A stretch of DNA of 64,000 nucleotides from Mesobacillus maritimus (GCF_023715205.1 NZ_JAMBNR010000002.1:186001-250000); one strand, 5' to 3'; positions 42,063 to 51,406 are shown, counted from the first letter of the stretch. The notes: generated by a model not told the origin, from the sequence alone. Made by a program: numbers and translations.

Positions 42063-43640
42063 ATGGACCTTGACTATTTTCTATATCAACTGCATTTTGA
42101 TACGGATAACATCTATCCGCCGGATTGGCAGGTTGATTGGGAAGATGCACCACTTCCTTATAAGCTATATCGTGACTTGCCAGCGGTGCCACTTTCCGCA
42201 GAAGTTCCGTTCACACTGGAAAAACTGGAAGAAACCCCTCATTTAGAAGAACTGGGGCATTTTTTATGGTATATATACGGGCTCACTCAATACTCTCAAT
42301 CTCCCATAATCGATGAATCGGTGGAAAAAACCATCAGCTTTACTGGGTCGCTACGAAGATTTGTACCCTCTGGAGGGGCGCTCTATCCGAATGAACTATA
42401 TGTATATATCAAGCTAGATGAAGTTCCGAATGGAATTTACCATTATGATGTGGCTCATCACCGTCTAATTTTGTTACGTGAAGGAAATTTTGACTCCTAC
42501 TTAACTAGAAGTCTTGCGCATACTCTTCCTGTTTCAGAATGTTTTTGCACTCTTTTTGTCTCGACCGTTTTTTGGAAAAATTTTTATAAATACAATAACT
42601 TTTCCTACAGGCTCCAAGGGTTAGATGCTGGTGTCCTTATTGGGCAAACATTAGAAGTGGCCAATCAGATGGGGTTCTCCCCAAAGGTTTGTTATCAATT
42701 TCTTGATCGACCGATGAATCATTTGCTTGGGTTATCGCAGCAGGAGGAAAGTGTGTATGCGGTGATCCCAATCAGGATGAATCCAGCTATTCTATGTGAT
42801 GACAGACAGCAAAATAGAGCAGAAACGGTATCAGCATCTGAGCTTTGTCGGGAAGTTCCCGTGTTGAATCATGTTTCCTATAATCGTTCAAAGAGAGTCC
42901 TTGATTTTCCGATGCTAAGAAAACTAAATGAAGCATCGATGTTTGAAACTACACAGGCATTTGTGAAATTAATGAAAAAGGATGATCAGAAACTTCCTTT
43001 TGATACGGAGATGGTCTTGCTCCCATTTACGGAGGGCTTTTCGTACGACTTCGCAACTGTTTGCCGAAAACGGTATTCACCTGATCTTGATTTTACTTTA
43101 GGAGGAGTGAGCCAAACCCAATTATCGACTTTATTAAAAGAGCTCTATTCTTTCTCGTATCAAAATGACCTTGACGATACACAAGGACAGATTGAGACTC
43201 GTGTTTCTTTATTTGGAAGTTTATATCAGGTAGAGGGGATTCCGAATGGTGCTTATTCTTATGACAATGGCACTCATGGTATCCGGAGAATAACCGAAGG
43301 GGATTACCGAGAGTTTTTACAATCTGGATTAACCATGCCCAATGTGAATTTGTATCAAGTTCCACTTTGTATGCATTTGGTTGGGGACGTGGAACACCTC
43401 AAAGAGAGCTTGGGATATAGAGGATACCGTATTCAACAGATGGAGGCGGGTATTCTCGTCCAACGTCTGCTCTTAGTGGCGGGTGCATTAGGAATGGGGG
43501 GCCATCCATTGTTAGGATTCGATTCGACCCAATGCGATGAACTTTATAGAATCCATTCAAAAGGAAAAACCAGTTTGATCCAAATTCCAGTCGGACCATA
43601 CCGTCCACGCGCCTGGTTACGAGGGAGTTTACTTAGCTAG
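42063..43640 (+). CDS. SagB-type azoline dehydrogenase (tandem nitroreductase-like)
   Basis: A 525-aa flavoprotein of the SagB family that oxidises azolines to aromatic thiazoles/oxazoles with FMN. Two nitroreductase-like halves are visible: residues about 60-245 (TISFTGSLRRFVPSGGALYPNELY, then LDAGVLIGQTLEVANQMGF) and about 320-515 (RYSPDLDFTLGG, then MEAGILVQRLLLVAGALGM). The first half keeps the RxxPSGGA(L)YP FMN motif; the second keeps RxSPDLDF. AGGAGG precedes the ATG. It is 25 nt behind the YcaO gene and ends the cluster. Confidence 0.87.
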   Translation: MDLDYFLYQLHFDTDNIYPPDWQVDWEDAPLPYKLYRDLPAVPLSAEVPFTLEKLEETPHLEELGHFLWYIYGLTQYSQSPIIDESVEKTISFTGSLRRFVPSGGALYPNELYVYIKLDEVPNGIYHYDVAHHRLILLREGNFDSYLTRSLAHTLPVSECFCTLFVSTVFWKNFYKYNNFSYRLQGLDAGVLIGQTLEVANQMGFSPKVCYQFLDRPMNHLLGLSQQEESVYAVIPIRMNPAILCDDRQQNRAETVSASELCREVPVLNHVSYNRSKRVLDFPMLRKLNEASMFETTQAFVKLMKKDDQKLPFDTEMVLLPFTEGFSYDFATVCRKRYSPDLDFTLGGVSQTQLSTLLKELYSFSYQNDLDDTQGQIETRVSLFGSLYQVEGIPNGAYSYDNGTHGIRRITEGDYREFLQSGLTMPNVNLYQVPLCMHLVGDVEHLKESLGYRGYRIQQMEAGILVQRLLLVAGALGMGGHPLLGFDSTQCDELYRIHSKGKTSLIQIPVGPYRPRAWLRGSLLS

Positions 43641-43785
43641 GCAAGGGTCACGCATTGGTTTTCATATAAGAATAGTGGTTTAATCGGTACTGAACTTGAG
43701 CGAGAACGATAAAAGCAGGAAAATCCCGCCTCCTTTATGCCGTCTTTAAACCCAATTTGCATGAAGGAGGGGAGATTGTTCAGAG

Positions 43786-44121
43786 TTATTTGTGAATAAC
43801 CACACTAGTACCGATCGGGACTCTTGAAGATAAGTCGAGAACATCCCGATTATACATTCGAATACATCCATGGGAGACATTCTTGCCAATCGATGAAGGA
43901 TTATTTGTCCCGTGTATCCCATAATGAGGTTTTGACAAACCCATCCAAAGCACTCCAAATGGGCCTCCCGGATGTGGCTGTTTATTAATAATGGTATAGG
44001 TCCCAAACGGGGATGGTGACAATATTTTTCCAACTGCAATCGGATACGTTTTTAAAAGGTTGTTTCCATCAAAAAGTTTTAATTGGTGTTTTAATGTAGA
44101 TACGTTAATCCATTTCACCAT
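43786..44121 (-). CDS. Short L,D-transpeptidase (YkuD domain)
   Basis: A 111-aa YkuD-fold enzyme core that makes 3-3 peptidoglycan cross-links or exchanges terminal D-Ala. Catalytic set: His70 in GIHGTNNP and His84-Gly-Cys86 in [10 protein letters not shown]. The length equals the bare domain: there is no signal peptide and no LysM, unlike YkuD (about 160 aa), so export is not obvious. GGAGTG precedes the ATG. It converges on the TOMM operon end. It may be a spore- or forespore-located form; that is inference. Confidence 0.82.
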   Translation of the reverse strand: MVKWINVSTLKHQLKLFDGNNLLKTYPIAVGKILSPSPFGTYTIINKQPHPGGPFGVLWMGLSKPHYGIHGTNNPSSIGKNVSHGCIRMYNRDVLDLSSRVPIGTSVVIHK

Positions 44122-44227
44122 AAATAATTCACTCCGCTTTTTGACTAGTTTATGAAGGGAATGAATGTTAGGTACCAGAGATATCTGAACAGATTAAAAT
44201 GAGGAGGCAAGGAAAAAAGCTGGATGC

Positions 44228-44350
44228 ATGAGTAAAACCAAGCGAAGATCTTATGACTTTATAATTGGCAATCGGAAATCATTGTTTGCGGTTGCACCTG
44301 GAGTTGGGACTTCGAATATTCCAGAATCGGTTCTGTCTGATTTAAGATAA
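44228..44350 (+). CDS. Possible 40-aa small protein
   Basis: An ATG-initiated 40-codon frame beginning MSKTKRRSYDFIIGN and ending SVLSDLR, followed 70 nt later by a strong plus-strand terminator. GAGGAGG is present but 20 nt upstream, too far for normal initiation. I do not recognise it; it could also be a remnant of a longer gene. Confidence 0.22.
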   Translation: MSKTKRRSYDFIIGNRKSLFAVAPGVGTSNIPESVLSDLR

Positions 44351-44421
44351 AGGGTCGAAGAATCGAGCAACAAGGTTTTGATCGGCGAAAGAAGTTGGCT
44401 AAAAGGATGAGAATAAGAGGC

Positions 44422-44458
44422 AAAAACCGATTGTTTTCTATCAGGCAGTCGGTTTTTT
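44422..44458 (+). terminator. Plus-strand terminator
   Basis: AAAAACCGA (44422-44430) with 44449-44457, then T-run. The only plus-strand transcription unit just before it is the possible 40-codon ORF. Confidence 0.75.
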
Positions 44459-44598
44459 TTATTTTATCTACTAATCTATGAAAATTTCGTACCATTGATT
44501 AACATGAAACCAAATAAATGAATAGCCAATCCTTTTCAAAAGAATCATAACTTAATGGGCCTGTCCCCTTGTTCCACCAGGACAAGGCCCTTTCCCAC

Positions 44599-45141
44599 TT
44601 AGCGAATAAAATAACGGCCTAAAAGATTGCCGACTAGGAAAACAAGGATCATGATCAGGCTAATTGGAAGACTGGTGAAGATCAAGTGCCAGTCCAAATG
44701 CCCATAGTCGACTAAAAAAGAATAGGTAACAAGGCAGTAAGGAATGAGGAGGAACAATGACGTTAAGATGCCAGGCGTGTAGGCTCTGAACATAATCGTT
44801 TGAACAATATGCATGAATGCCTGCAAAACAAATAAATTAAGTATGGCTGTAAATAAAAGAAAACCTCCCCCGTTAGGTGAAATATGGGCGGTCATCACTG
44901 TGGTGAAGGAGATAAACAGTAAAATCCATGAAGCCGAAACAGCAAGCTGGGCAGCAGTTGAACCAAGGTTTTCTCTCATTTTTAATGTTCGTTCGACGAA
45001 GTTCGTTTTCGGATAGTTGTCTCTTGCGGCCATGGAAGATTCAATGGTTATGATTTCTTCTAAATCATGGAAAATAAAAATGATGGGAAACAACCAAATT
45101 AATGTTTTGAGATCCAAAAATTGGTGGAGCGCCTCTAGCAT
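44599..45141 (-). CDS. HXXEE-domain membrane protein
   Basis: A 180-aa integral membrane protein with about five helices. The defining motif HDLEE (residues 25-29) lies at the end of the first helix, followed by conserved polar residues and a second conserved region LQAFMHIVQTIMFRAYTPG. HXXEE proteins have no established function; the His/Glu set suggests a metal site or membrane-embedded enzyme. AAGGAGGG precedes the ATG. The gene is probably separate from sqhC by about 115 nt. Confidence 0.8.
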   Translation of the reverse strand: MLEALHQFLDLKTLIWLFPIIFIFHDLEEIITIESSMAARDNYPKTNFVERTLKMRENLGSTAAQLAVSASWILLFISFTTVMTAHISPNGGGFLLFTAILNLFVLQAFMHIVQTIMFRAYTPGILTSLFLLIPYCLVTYSFLVDYGHLDWHLIFTSLPISLIMILVFLVGNLLGRYFIR

Positions 45142-45255
45142 CGTTTGTCTCCCTCCTTGGTAAGATTTCGTTTTTTCCTAGTTGCGGTTTGTTCATTTTA
45201 TGGGACAGGATCTAAGAATATGCCAAAGGCCACTCCAGAGACTTTTTGAATACAT

Positions 45256-47175
45256 CTATCCTTCATTAAAATCCTTGTGTGACTTACCTGTTAGGAGCTG
45301 CCCACCGGCTAATTTTTGATAATGGGCTAGGGAAAGCAATGGAAATACATATTCATAACAATGATAATGGATATAAAAGGCTCCTGCCATCCCCCTTCCT
45401 TTTGGGTAGGTCGTCGTCCAATCTTTTTCCTTCTTATCTACTAAAAAAGCGACCCCAGTTTCAATTTCAGGCGTAACTACAGTTGCGGCCGAAATGAGTG
45501 TGTCTAGGGCCCAAGCGGTATGAGTGCGGGTACTTTCGCCCAACGGCACATACGTATTTTTGATATCACTTTTACAGGATTCTCCCCAACCCCCATCGGG
45601 ATTCTGAATGTTCCGCAACCAAGATAGAGCGTTTTGAATCGCTGGATGATTCTTGGAAACCCCAACTGCAATCATTCCCGTTACAGCGGCCCATGTGCCA
45701 TAAATATACATGCCCCAACGCCCGACCCAGGAACCATCTGAATTTTGATGTCGCAACAGCCACTGAATTCCACTTTTCACCATCGGATGGTGGTGGTCCA
45801 AATGGGTAAAGTTTCCGAAGAACTCTAAAGTTCTTCCTGTTAAATCAGCCGTCGACGGATCAATCAATAAATCATTTCCACCCTCTATCGGTAATAATGT
45901 CAGCACTTTCTTATCCACATTCTTTTCGAACGCTGGCCAGCCTCCGTCATTGTTTTGCATGGAAATGAGCCAGTTTATACCACGATCCCATGCCTGCCGG
46001 GAATCTACTTGCTCTGTGGCCAAAGTACGTAACGCCCTCAGTGCAGCGGTTGTGTCGTCAATATCTGGGTGGATTGTGTTCATGTCCGCAAACCCCCAAG
46101 CTCCCGGTAAAAGGTTCGGTTCATGAATGACCCAATCCCCGTATTTGAGATGCTGACGAGAGAGAATATAATGATTTGCCTTTTGAATATTGTTGGAAGA
46201 ATAGGGGACTCCAGATTCTTGCAAAGCATAATTAATTAAAGCCGTATTCCAGACCGTAGCCGTCGTATATTGGCAATGAAGTTCTCCGTCAATCCAGCTG
46301 GTCATCGCTTTTAAACCTTGCACAGCACGAGTAATCACCGGATGTGTATGATGATAGCCCCTCGCCAGTAAGGCATAAATCATTAAAGTAGTCGAGCTGA
46401 AATAATTACAAAAGGTGCCGTCCGGTTCGATTCGGTCTAGCATATATTTTTCGGCACGATATAATGATAATTCGCGAAGGTTTCCATGGTATTTCAGCCA
46501 CTGAATCCCCTGTTTTATCAATTTGGTCACTGATCGAGCCTCTTCTGCTTGATCCTCTGTAAAAAAGCGAACCTGTTTTTTTTGAAACAAATCAGAGAGA
46601 TTGGGCGAACGGTGCGTTCGTTTACGAAAATTCGAATTAGCGAGAATTAAAAAAGGGACAATGTTCGTTCTTCCGTACACGGAGAGGTCAAAAAGATTGA
46701 TTGGAAAGGAGTCTGGTAAAAGCATCACTTCAATATTAATGGGGAAGTGCGGCCACGCACATTGTCCTGTGATGGCCAACATGATTTTCAAAAACAGATG
46801 GACTTCCGTGGCTCCTCCGTTGTCCAAAATAAACTGCCTGGCTGCCTGCATTTCCGGGTCTTTTCGGTCCCGGTAACTAGAATACAGAAGGGCATAATAA
46901 GCTTCCACAGTGGTTGTCAGATTTCCTTTTTCCTCATCATGAAACAACTTCCATGATCCATCTTCCTGCTGTTTTCCGGCGATCCGTTTTACCAATTCTT
47001 TTATGAATTCTTCATCATTTATCTCCAATGTCCGTAATAAAATAATCATACTACAGTCCGTTGAAATCCCGGTCTCGAAAGGATAACGCCAGGCACCGTC
47101 CTCTGATTGGTCCTGGACGAGTTGATTCGCGATTCTGTTCATTTCCTTATATACCCGATGCTGCATGCTCCCCAT
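45256..47175 (-). CDS. sqhC: Sporulenol synthase / tetraprenyl-beta-curcumene cyclase
   Basis: A 639-aa class II terpene cyclase of the squalene-hopene cyclase family. It carries the catalytic DxDD box (DIDDTTAALRAL), several QW repeats (QNNDGGWPAFE, QNSDGSWVGRWG, QNPDGGWGE) and the same N-terminal layout as B. subtilis SqhC (MG..., a QxxDG-W motif near residue 25). SqhC cyclises tetraprenyl-beta-curcumene to sporulenol, a spore-membrane C35 terpenoid. The frame opens at 47205, but alignment with SqhC favours ATG 47175, preceded by GGGAG at short distance. No terpene synthase partner is in the window. Confidence 0.83.
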   Translation of the reverse strand: MGSMQHRVYKEMNRIANQLVQDQSEDGAWRYPFETGISTDCSMIILLRTLEINDEEFIKELVKRIAGKQQEDGSWKLFHDEEKGNLTTTVEAYYALLYSSYRDRKDPEMQAARQFILDNGGATEVHLFLKIMLAITGQCAWPHFPINIEVMLLPDSFPINLFDLSVYGRTNIVPFLILANSNFRKRTHRSPNLSDLFQKKQVRFFTEDQAEEARSVTKLIKQGIQWLKYHGNLRELSLYRAEKYMLDRIEPDGTFCNYFSSTTLMIYALLARGYHHTHPVITRAVQGLKAMTSWIDGELHCQYTTATVWNTALINYALQESGVPYSSNNIQKANHYILSRQHLKYGDWVIHEPNLLPGAWGFADMNTIHPDIDDTTAALRALRTLATEQVDSRQAWDRGINWLISMQNNDGGWPAFEKNVDKKVLTLLPIEGGNDLLIDPSTADLTGRTLEFFGNFTHLDHHHPMVKSGIQWLLRHQNSDGSWVGRWGMYIYGTWAAVTGMIAVGVSKNHPAIQNALSWLRNIQNPDGGWGESCKSDIKNTYVPLGESTRTHTAWALDTLISAATVVTPEIETGVAFLVDKKEKDWTTTYPKGRGMAGAFYIHYHCYEYVFPLLSLAHYQKLAGGQLLTGKSHKDFNEG

Positions 47176-47280
47176 CCTCTCCCAAAGATTCATCTTTGTA
47201 TTCATATTCCGTGAGCAAATTGAATATTCATTCCTTTGATGAGGATGACCGATACACTAAAAAATGAACTTTGAAAAAGG

Positions 47281-48426
47281 ATGATGCCGTTTGTGCTGGA
47301 CTCTTTCTCAGATGTAAAAAAAGAACTGAAAAAGAAGGCGAAAAAGAAATCTTCCGGCATTTTGCCCAGTTTATCAGAAAAGGATAAACAATGTATTCAG
47401 TTTATAAGAGAACAGACGAGGCAACAGAACCAAAACAATGTAACACGGACGCAAGCCTATTTTCAGTTTTATCTCCAGCACCCTGAAATACATTGGGCCC
47501 TTCTCGGACATATGGTATCGCGAAACGTCGGTTGGAATATGACCGATTTAAAAGGGGATTTGCTAACAAAACTACTGCCTGAAAAAGATCAGAAAGCTTT
47601 CTTTTCCTTTTTGGAACAGGGCAGTTGGTTGATTTTTCAAGATGTATTTCCTCAATTATTGATTTATGACCTCAGTGTGAGGCGGAGTCAAGAAATGTTC
47701 CACCTCCTACCTTTTTTTCACATATCTACCTTCATGGAAACGATGTGGCGTTATTTTTGGCATAGTGGGGATTGTTATACATTGGCGATTGCGATGGTGA
47801 TAAATGAACAAAGCTATTTGGAAAAAAGATTGATTCAAAATGACCATTTCCAAAAAACCGTAACCGGTACGGTCAGCTTTAAAATGTATGAATTTTTGCG
47901 ACTCAATAATATTCTTTTTCCTTATTGGGCAGGTGAAAAAAGGGGGAAAACTTCACTTGCCGGCGCTACTTCACGGTATTTCACTTCGCTCCACGAAAGA
48001 ATCTTATTCGGAAAAAAGTTGTATTCCCTTCTTTTTCAGCGTAAGAAGATTCTGCCGGGGGTCATGCAATGGGCACAGGTACACCCTCACACAGGCTCGC
48101 GGAAAGATTATTGGCCGCATATGTTTAACGATGTAAATGAATCTTACCCCCGATCCCTTTATAAGCGACGAGTCAAAAACTGCGAGTTGAGAAAAGGTGC
48201 CGAGCGGCTGTACAGCCCGCCATTAAAATACGCCTGGCCGAATGCCCCTCATCAAGAGGCAAAAAGCGAAGATTGGTTTGAGGATTGGCATGTACTGGAT
48301 TATCTTCATCAAAAAGTCAGTTTGGATGGAGAGATTCTACCTAATTATTGCAAAACCCTTGAAACCATTGAACTTGCGGTTATGGCGAAGGAAGCCCTTC
48401 TGTTACGAGAAGAAGATGAATCATGA
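47281..48426 (+). CDS. DUF2515 family protein (YppC-like)
   Basis: A 381-aa soluble protein with a Lys-rich N-terminus, divergent from sqhC. DUF2515 features: TRTQAYFQFYLQHPEIHWALLGHMVSRNVGWNMTDLKG (several adjoining motifs, about 55-92), a mid-region MINEQSYLEKR, and the C-terminal DWHVLDYL. B. subtilis YppC belongs to this family; function is unknown. AAAAAGG directly abuts the first ATG, so the second ATG at 47284 is an equally good start. No catalytic residues could be assigned. Confidence 0.75.
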   Translation: MMPFVLDSFSDVKKELKKKAKKKSSGILPSLSEKDKQCIQFIREQTRQQNQNNVTRTQAYFQFYLQHPEIHWALLGHMVSRNVGWNMTDLKGDLLTKLLPEKDQKAFFSFLEQGSWLIFQDVFPQLLIYDLSVRRSQEMFHLLPFFHISTFMETMWRYFWHSGDCYTLAIAMVINEQSYLEKRLIQNDHFQKTVTGTVSFKMYEFLRLNNILFPYWAGEKRGKTSLAGATSRYFTSLHERILFGKKLYSLLFQRKKILPGVMQWAQVHPHTGSRKDYWPHMFNDVNESYPRSLYKRRVKNCELRKGAERLYSPPLKYAWPNAPHQEAKSEDWFEDWHVLDYLHQKVSLDGEILPNYCKTLETIELAVMAKEALLLREEDES

Positions 48427-48977
48427 ACGAAATGCGGCTCTGGTACTGTTCATTTCAGTGGAATGTGGAATGATTTATGTATAAATGGCCATTAAAATAT
48501 AAGTTTTGCTACGACACTGGTTTGTACCTTGTAATTAGGATAATAGGTATGTAATCGGTTTGTGAAATCTTGCAGGTATTTATTCAGGTGATGGGTATTA
48601 ATGGCTTTTTTCTAATCAAAGAACAACGGCTATAATCAGCATTTTGAATTTCCGAACGATACAAACTGGGTCTTTTGTTCTATATGGCTTTACATCATCC
48701 TCAACAAATGTTTTTCTTCAATACTATAAAAATAATAAGCCAAAACTCTGGGAATTTCTAAATGCTGTGCGAACATTCAGTGGGGTTAAAGAAAACCCTT
48801 ACTGAATGAAGTTTCACTATGTTTTATGACTTAGTTCCCAAATTTTACAAAAATAAAAGGAGTTTGAAAAAATAAAGAGAAATTATATAACGATATGATT
48901 ACATTTGGAATCGCACTGATTTTTTGATTCGAAAAAAAATCACACACAAATTTACCTTTAGAAAGGGGGGATTTTTT
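48427..48977. other. Gap before the sigma-54 activator gene
   Basis: AT-rich, no ORF with a ribosome site. A hairpin at 48774-48808 (CATTCAGT...ACTGAATG with inner GGGTT/AACCC) is the only strong secondary structure. No clear promoter -35/-10 was identified. Confidence 0.5.
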
Positions 48978-50411
48978 ATGAAAACTTTGTATAAAACGAA
49001 GGATCTTTTTCTCGGAGAAAACATGAGAATGAACGGAGTGACCAGTGCGGATATTGAGACGATTTTAGTCGCGATTATTCAGACCTGTTACGATGGCATT
49101 TATGTAGCTGATAAAAATGGCGTCGGAATTATGGTCAATAAGGCTTATTCAAGAATGACCGGTGTTGAAAGTCATGAACTGCTAGGCAAGAATATGCTAA
49201 CCGTTGTAAAAGAAGGAATTGTATCAGAATCTGTGACCATCAAAGTTTTAGCAGAAAAGTCCCCACAAACCATTATCCAAACTGTACGGGGGAAAGAAGT
49301 GTTAGTAACGGGAAGTCCAATCTTTGACTCCTATGGGGAAATTAATTATGTCGTGACCAATGTACGTGACATATCGGACTTGAATCAGACGAAAACAGCT
49401 TTACATAACAGCAAAAAACTAACGGAAAAGTACATCAATGAAATTGAGGAATTTAAAAAGCGAGAATTAATTCATATGCACCTCGAGGGGATTGTCGGCC
49501 AAAGTCAAGAGATTATGAGAGTTTTTCATCTTGCCAGAAAGGTAGCAAAAGTCGACTCCAGTGTATTAATTTTAGGTGAATCAGGAGTGGGCAAGGAAGT
49601 AATCGTTAACTACATGCACCAAGAGAGCGACCGCAGCAATAAACCATTAATCAAAGTCAACTGTGGAGCGATCCCAGGGCATTTGCTAGAATCCGAGTTA
49701 TTTGGTTATGAAAAAGGCGCGTTTACTGGGGCAAGCAGCCAGGGAAAGCCAGGTTTGTTTGAAATGGCAAACGGCGGAACGATCTTTTTAGATGAAATTG
49801 GTGACATGCCCGTTGACCTCCAAGTAAAGCTCCTCCGCGTTTTACAAGAATTCGAGATCATGCGGGTCGGTGGGACAAAAAGTATCAAAATTGATGTTCG
49901 GGTCATTTCTGCGACACACATGGATTTAGAGGCCATGGTTGATAAAAATGACTTCAGAAGGGACTTGTATTACCGCTTAAATATCGTCCCAATCAGAGTC
50001 CCACCGTTAAGGGAAAGAAAAGCCGATATCCTTCCGTTAGCGTTTTATTTTTTAACCAAAAATAACAAAAAGTATAAGTTGAATAAACGGTTTCATCCAG
50101 AAATTCTTCACTTTTTTGAGGATTACCGCTGGCATGGAAATATTCGTGAACTTGAGAATTTGATTGAAAGATTAGTCGTAACCACTGATAATGAGGAAAT
50201 TTTAATCAAAGATCTCCCGCCATACATGCTGCAGGGGAGTGACCAGAATCGGCCAAAACAATCAGGAAAGTTAAAGGAAATGGTCGGCAATCTTGAACGG
50301 AAATTGATCAAAGAGCAAATGAAAGAATCAAAAACAACAAGGGCTGCGGCAAAAGCATTAGGAATCAGTCAATCGGCTCTTGTCAAAAAAATGCAGAAAT
50401 TAGGTTTATAA
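48978..50411 (+). CDS. PAS-domain sigma-54-dependent transcriptional activator
   Basis: A 477-aa enhancer-binding protein. PAS sensor about 27-135 (TCYDGIYVADKNGVG...NVRDISD), coiled linker, AAA+ domain about 170-400 with Walker A GESGVGKE (200-207), the sigma-54-contacting GAFTGA loop (247-252), Walker B TIFLDEIGD and the R-finger region, and a C-terminal Fis-type helix-turn-helix (TTRAAAKALGISQSALVKKM). It resembles RocR/BkdR. GGGGGG lies before ATG 48978; the frame from 48924 is rejected. Its likely target is the consensus -24/-12 promoter at 50563. Confidence 0.87.
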   Translation: MKTLYKTKDLFLGENMRMNGVTSADIETILVAIIQTCYDGIYVADKNGVGIMVNKAYSRMTGVESHELLGKNMLTVVKEGIVSESVTIKVLAEKSPQTIIQTVRGKEVLVTGSPIFDSYGEINYVVTNVRDISDLNQTKTALHNSKKLTEKYINEIEEFKKRELIHMHLEGIVGQSQEIMRVFHLARKVAKVDSSVLILGESGVGKEVIVNYMHQESDRSNKPLIKVNCGAIPGHLLESELFGYEKGAFTGASSQGKPGLFEMANGGTIFLDEIGDMPVDLQVKLLRVLQEFEIMRVGGTKSIKIDVRVISATHMDLEAMVDKNDFRRDLYYRLNIVPIRVPPLRERKADILPLAFYFLTKNNKKYKLNKRFHPEILHFFEDYRWHGNIRELENLIERLVVTTDNEEILIKDLPPYMLQGSDQNRPKQSGKLKEMVGNLERKLIKEQMKESKTTRAAAKALGISQSALVKKMQKLGL

Positions 50412-50438
50412 ATTTATAGTTTGATGAAAAAAGGAATC

Positions 50439-50469
50439 AAAAAGCCATCGATATTTCGGTGGCTTTTTT
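50439..50469 (+). terminator. Terminator of the sigma-54 activator gene
   Basis: AAAAAGCCATCG (50439-50450) with CGGTGGCTTTTT (50457-50468), one wobble, T-run. Confidence 0.8.
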
Positions 50470-50523
50470 CTTTTGCCTTCATTCATTATTTCTAACGTAA
50501 ACATAGTGTTTATATGTATAAAT

Positions 50524-50556
50524 TTGTAAATAGACGTCTAAATTTCCCAATTTACA
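50524..50556 (+). promoter_or_regulatory. Candidate activator-binding site (UAS)
   Basis: TTGTAAAT (50524-50531) and ATTTACAT (50549-50556) flank a 10-bp palindrome TAGACGTCTA (50531-50540). The nested dyads sit just upstream of the -24 element; enhancer sites are usually further away, so assignment is tentative. Confidence 0.4.
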
Positions 50557-50562
50557 TAAAAT

Positions 50563-50578
50563 TGGCACGATAATTGCA
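50563..50578 (+). promoter_or_regulatory. Sigma-54 (-24/-12) promoter
   Basis: TTGGCACGATAATTGCA at 50562-50578 fits YTGGCACG-N4-TTGCW with no mismatch, 46 nt before the SDR start codon. Confidence 0.88.
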
Positions 50579-50623
50579 AGAAAGATAAATGAATACATAA
50601 ATACAAATAAGGGGGAAACAAAA

Positions 50624-51388
50624 ATGAATATTCCTAGTTTTCAGTTGGATGGAAAAGTGGCGCTTGTCACAGGAGGAAGCAAAGGAATCGGGTTTGGGAT
50701 GGCACAGGCGTTAGGTCACTATGGCGCCAAACTTGTGATTACAAGCCGTGGAGTGGAAGAAGGCGAGAACGCTGTTGCTCAGCTAAAAGAAGAGAACATC
50801 GAGGCTGTCTATTTTCCTTGCGATGTCACAAAAAAGGATCAAGTTGAACAATTGGTGGCGAAAGTTGTGGACCATTATGGCTCACTAGACATTTTAGTTA
50901 ACAATGCTGGCATGAATATCCGCAAGCCACTTGTTGAAGTCGAAGAAAGTGATTGGGATCAAGTCTTGACGGTTAATTTAAAAGGTTTGTTTCTCATCGG
51001 ACAGGCTTGTAGCAAACAAATGATCAAACAAAACTATGGAAAAATTATCAATATCTCATCGATTTTAGGAACCGTTGGCATGCAGTTTCAAACTTCCTAT
51101 GCGGCCAGCAAGGGCGGGATTAACCAATTAACGAAAGTGTGGGCAGAAGAATTAGCTCCACACAACATCACCGTAAACAGCATCGGGCCAGGTTATATCA
51201 AGACTCCGATGACAAAAGAGTGGTTGTCTGATCCTGAGAGAACAGAATGGATTATCAATTCGACGATGAGCAAACGAATTGGTGAAACATCAGACCTTGT
51301 TGGACCGGTTGTATTCCTAGCATCCGATACTTCTGCTTATGTAACTGGACAAATATTAAATGTAGACGGCGGTTGGACAGCACGTTAA
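50624..51388 (+). CDS. SDR-family NAD(P)-dependent oxidoreductase
   Basis: A 254-aa short-chain dehydrogenase. Cofactor loop TGGSKGIG (16-23), NNAG structural motif, catalytic Ser in NISSILG and YAASKGG carrying Tyr/Lys, and the C-terminal VTGQILNVDGGW. Closest in style to 3-oxoacyl-ACP reductase or gluconate/polyol dehydrogenases. GGGGG precedes the ATG. First gene of the sigma-54-driven operon with an acyl-CoA ligase and an MFS carrier, so it probably oxidises a hydroxyl group of an imported acid before or after CoA activation. Substrate unknown. Confidence 0.85.
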   Translation: MNIPSFQLDGKVALVTGGSKGIGFGMAQALGHYGAKLVITSRGVEEGENAVAQLKEENIEAVYFPCDVTKKDQVEQLVAKVVDHYGSLDILVNNAGMNIRKPLVEVEESDWDQVLTVNLKGLFLIGQACSKQMIKQNYGKIINISSILGTVGMQFQTSYAASKGGINQLTKVWAEELAPHNITVNSIGPGYIKTPMTKEWLSDPERTEWIINSTMSKRIGETSDLVGPVVFLASDTSAYVTGQILNVDGGWTAR

Positions 51389-51406
51389 AAAGAGGGAGGT
51401 TTAAAC

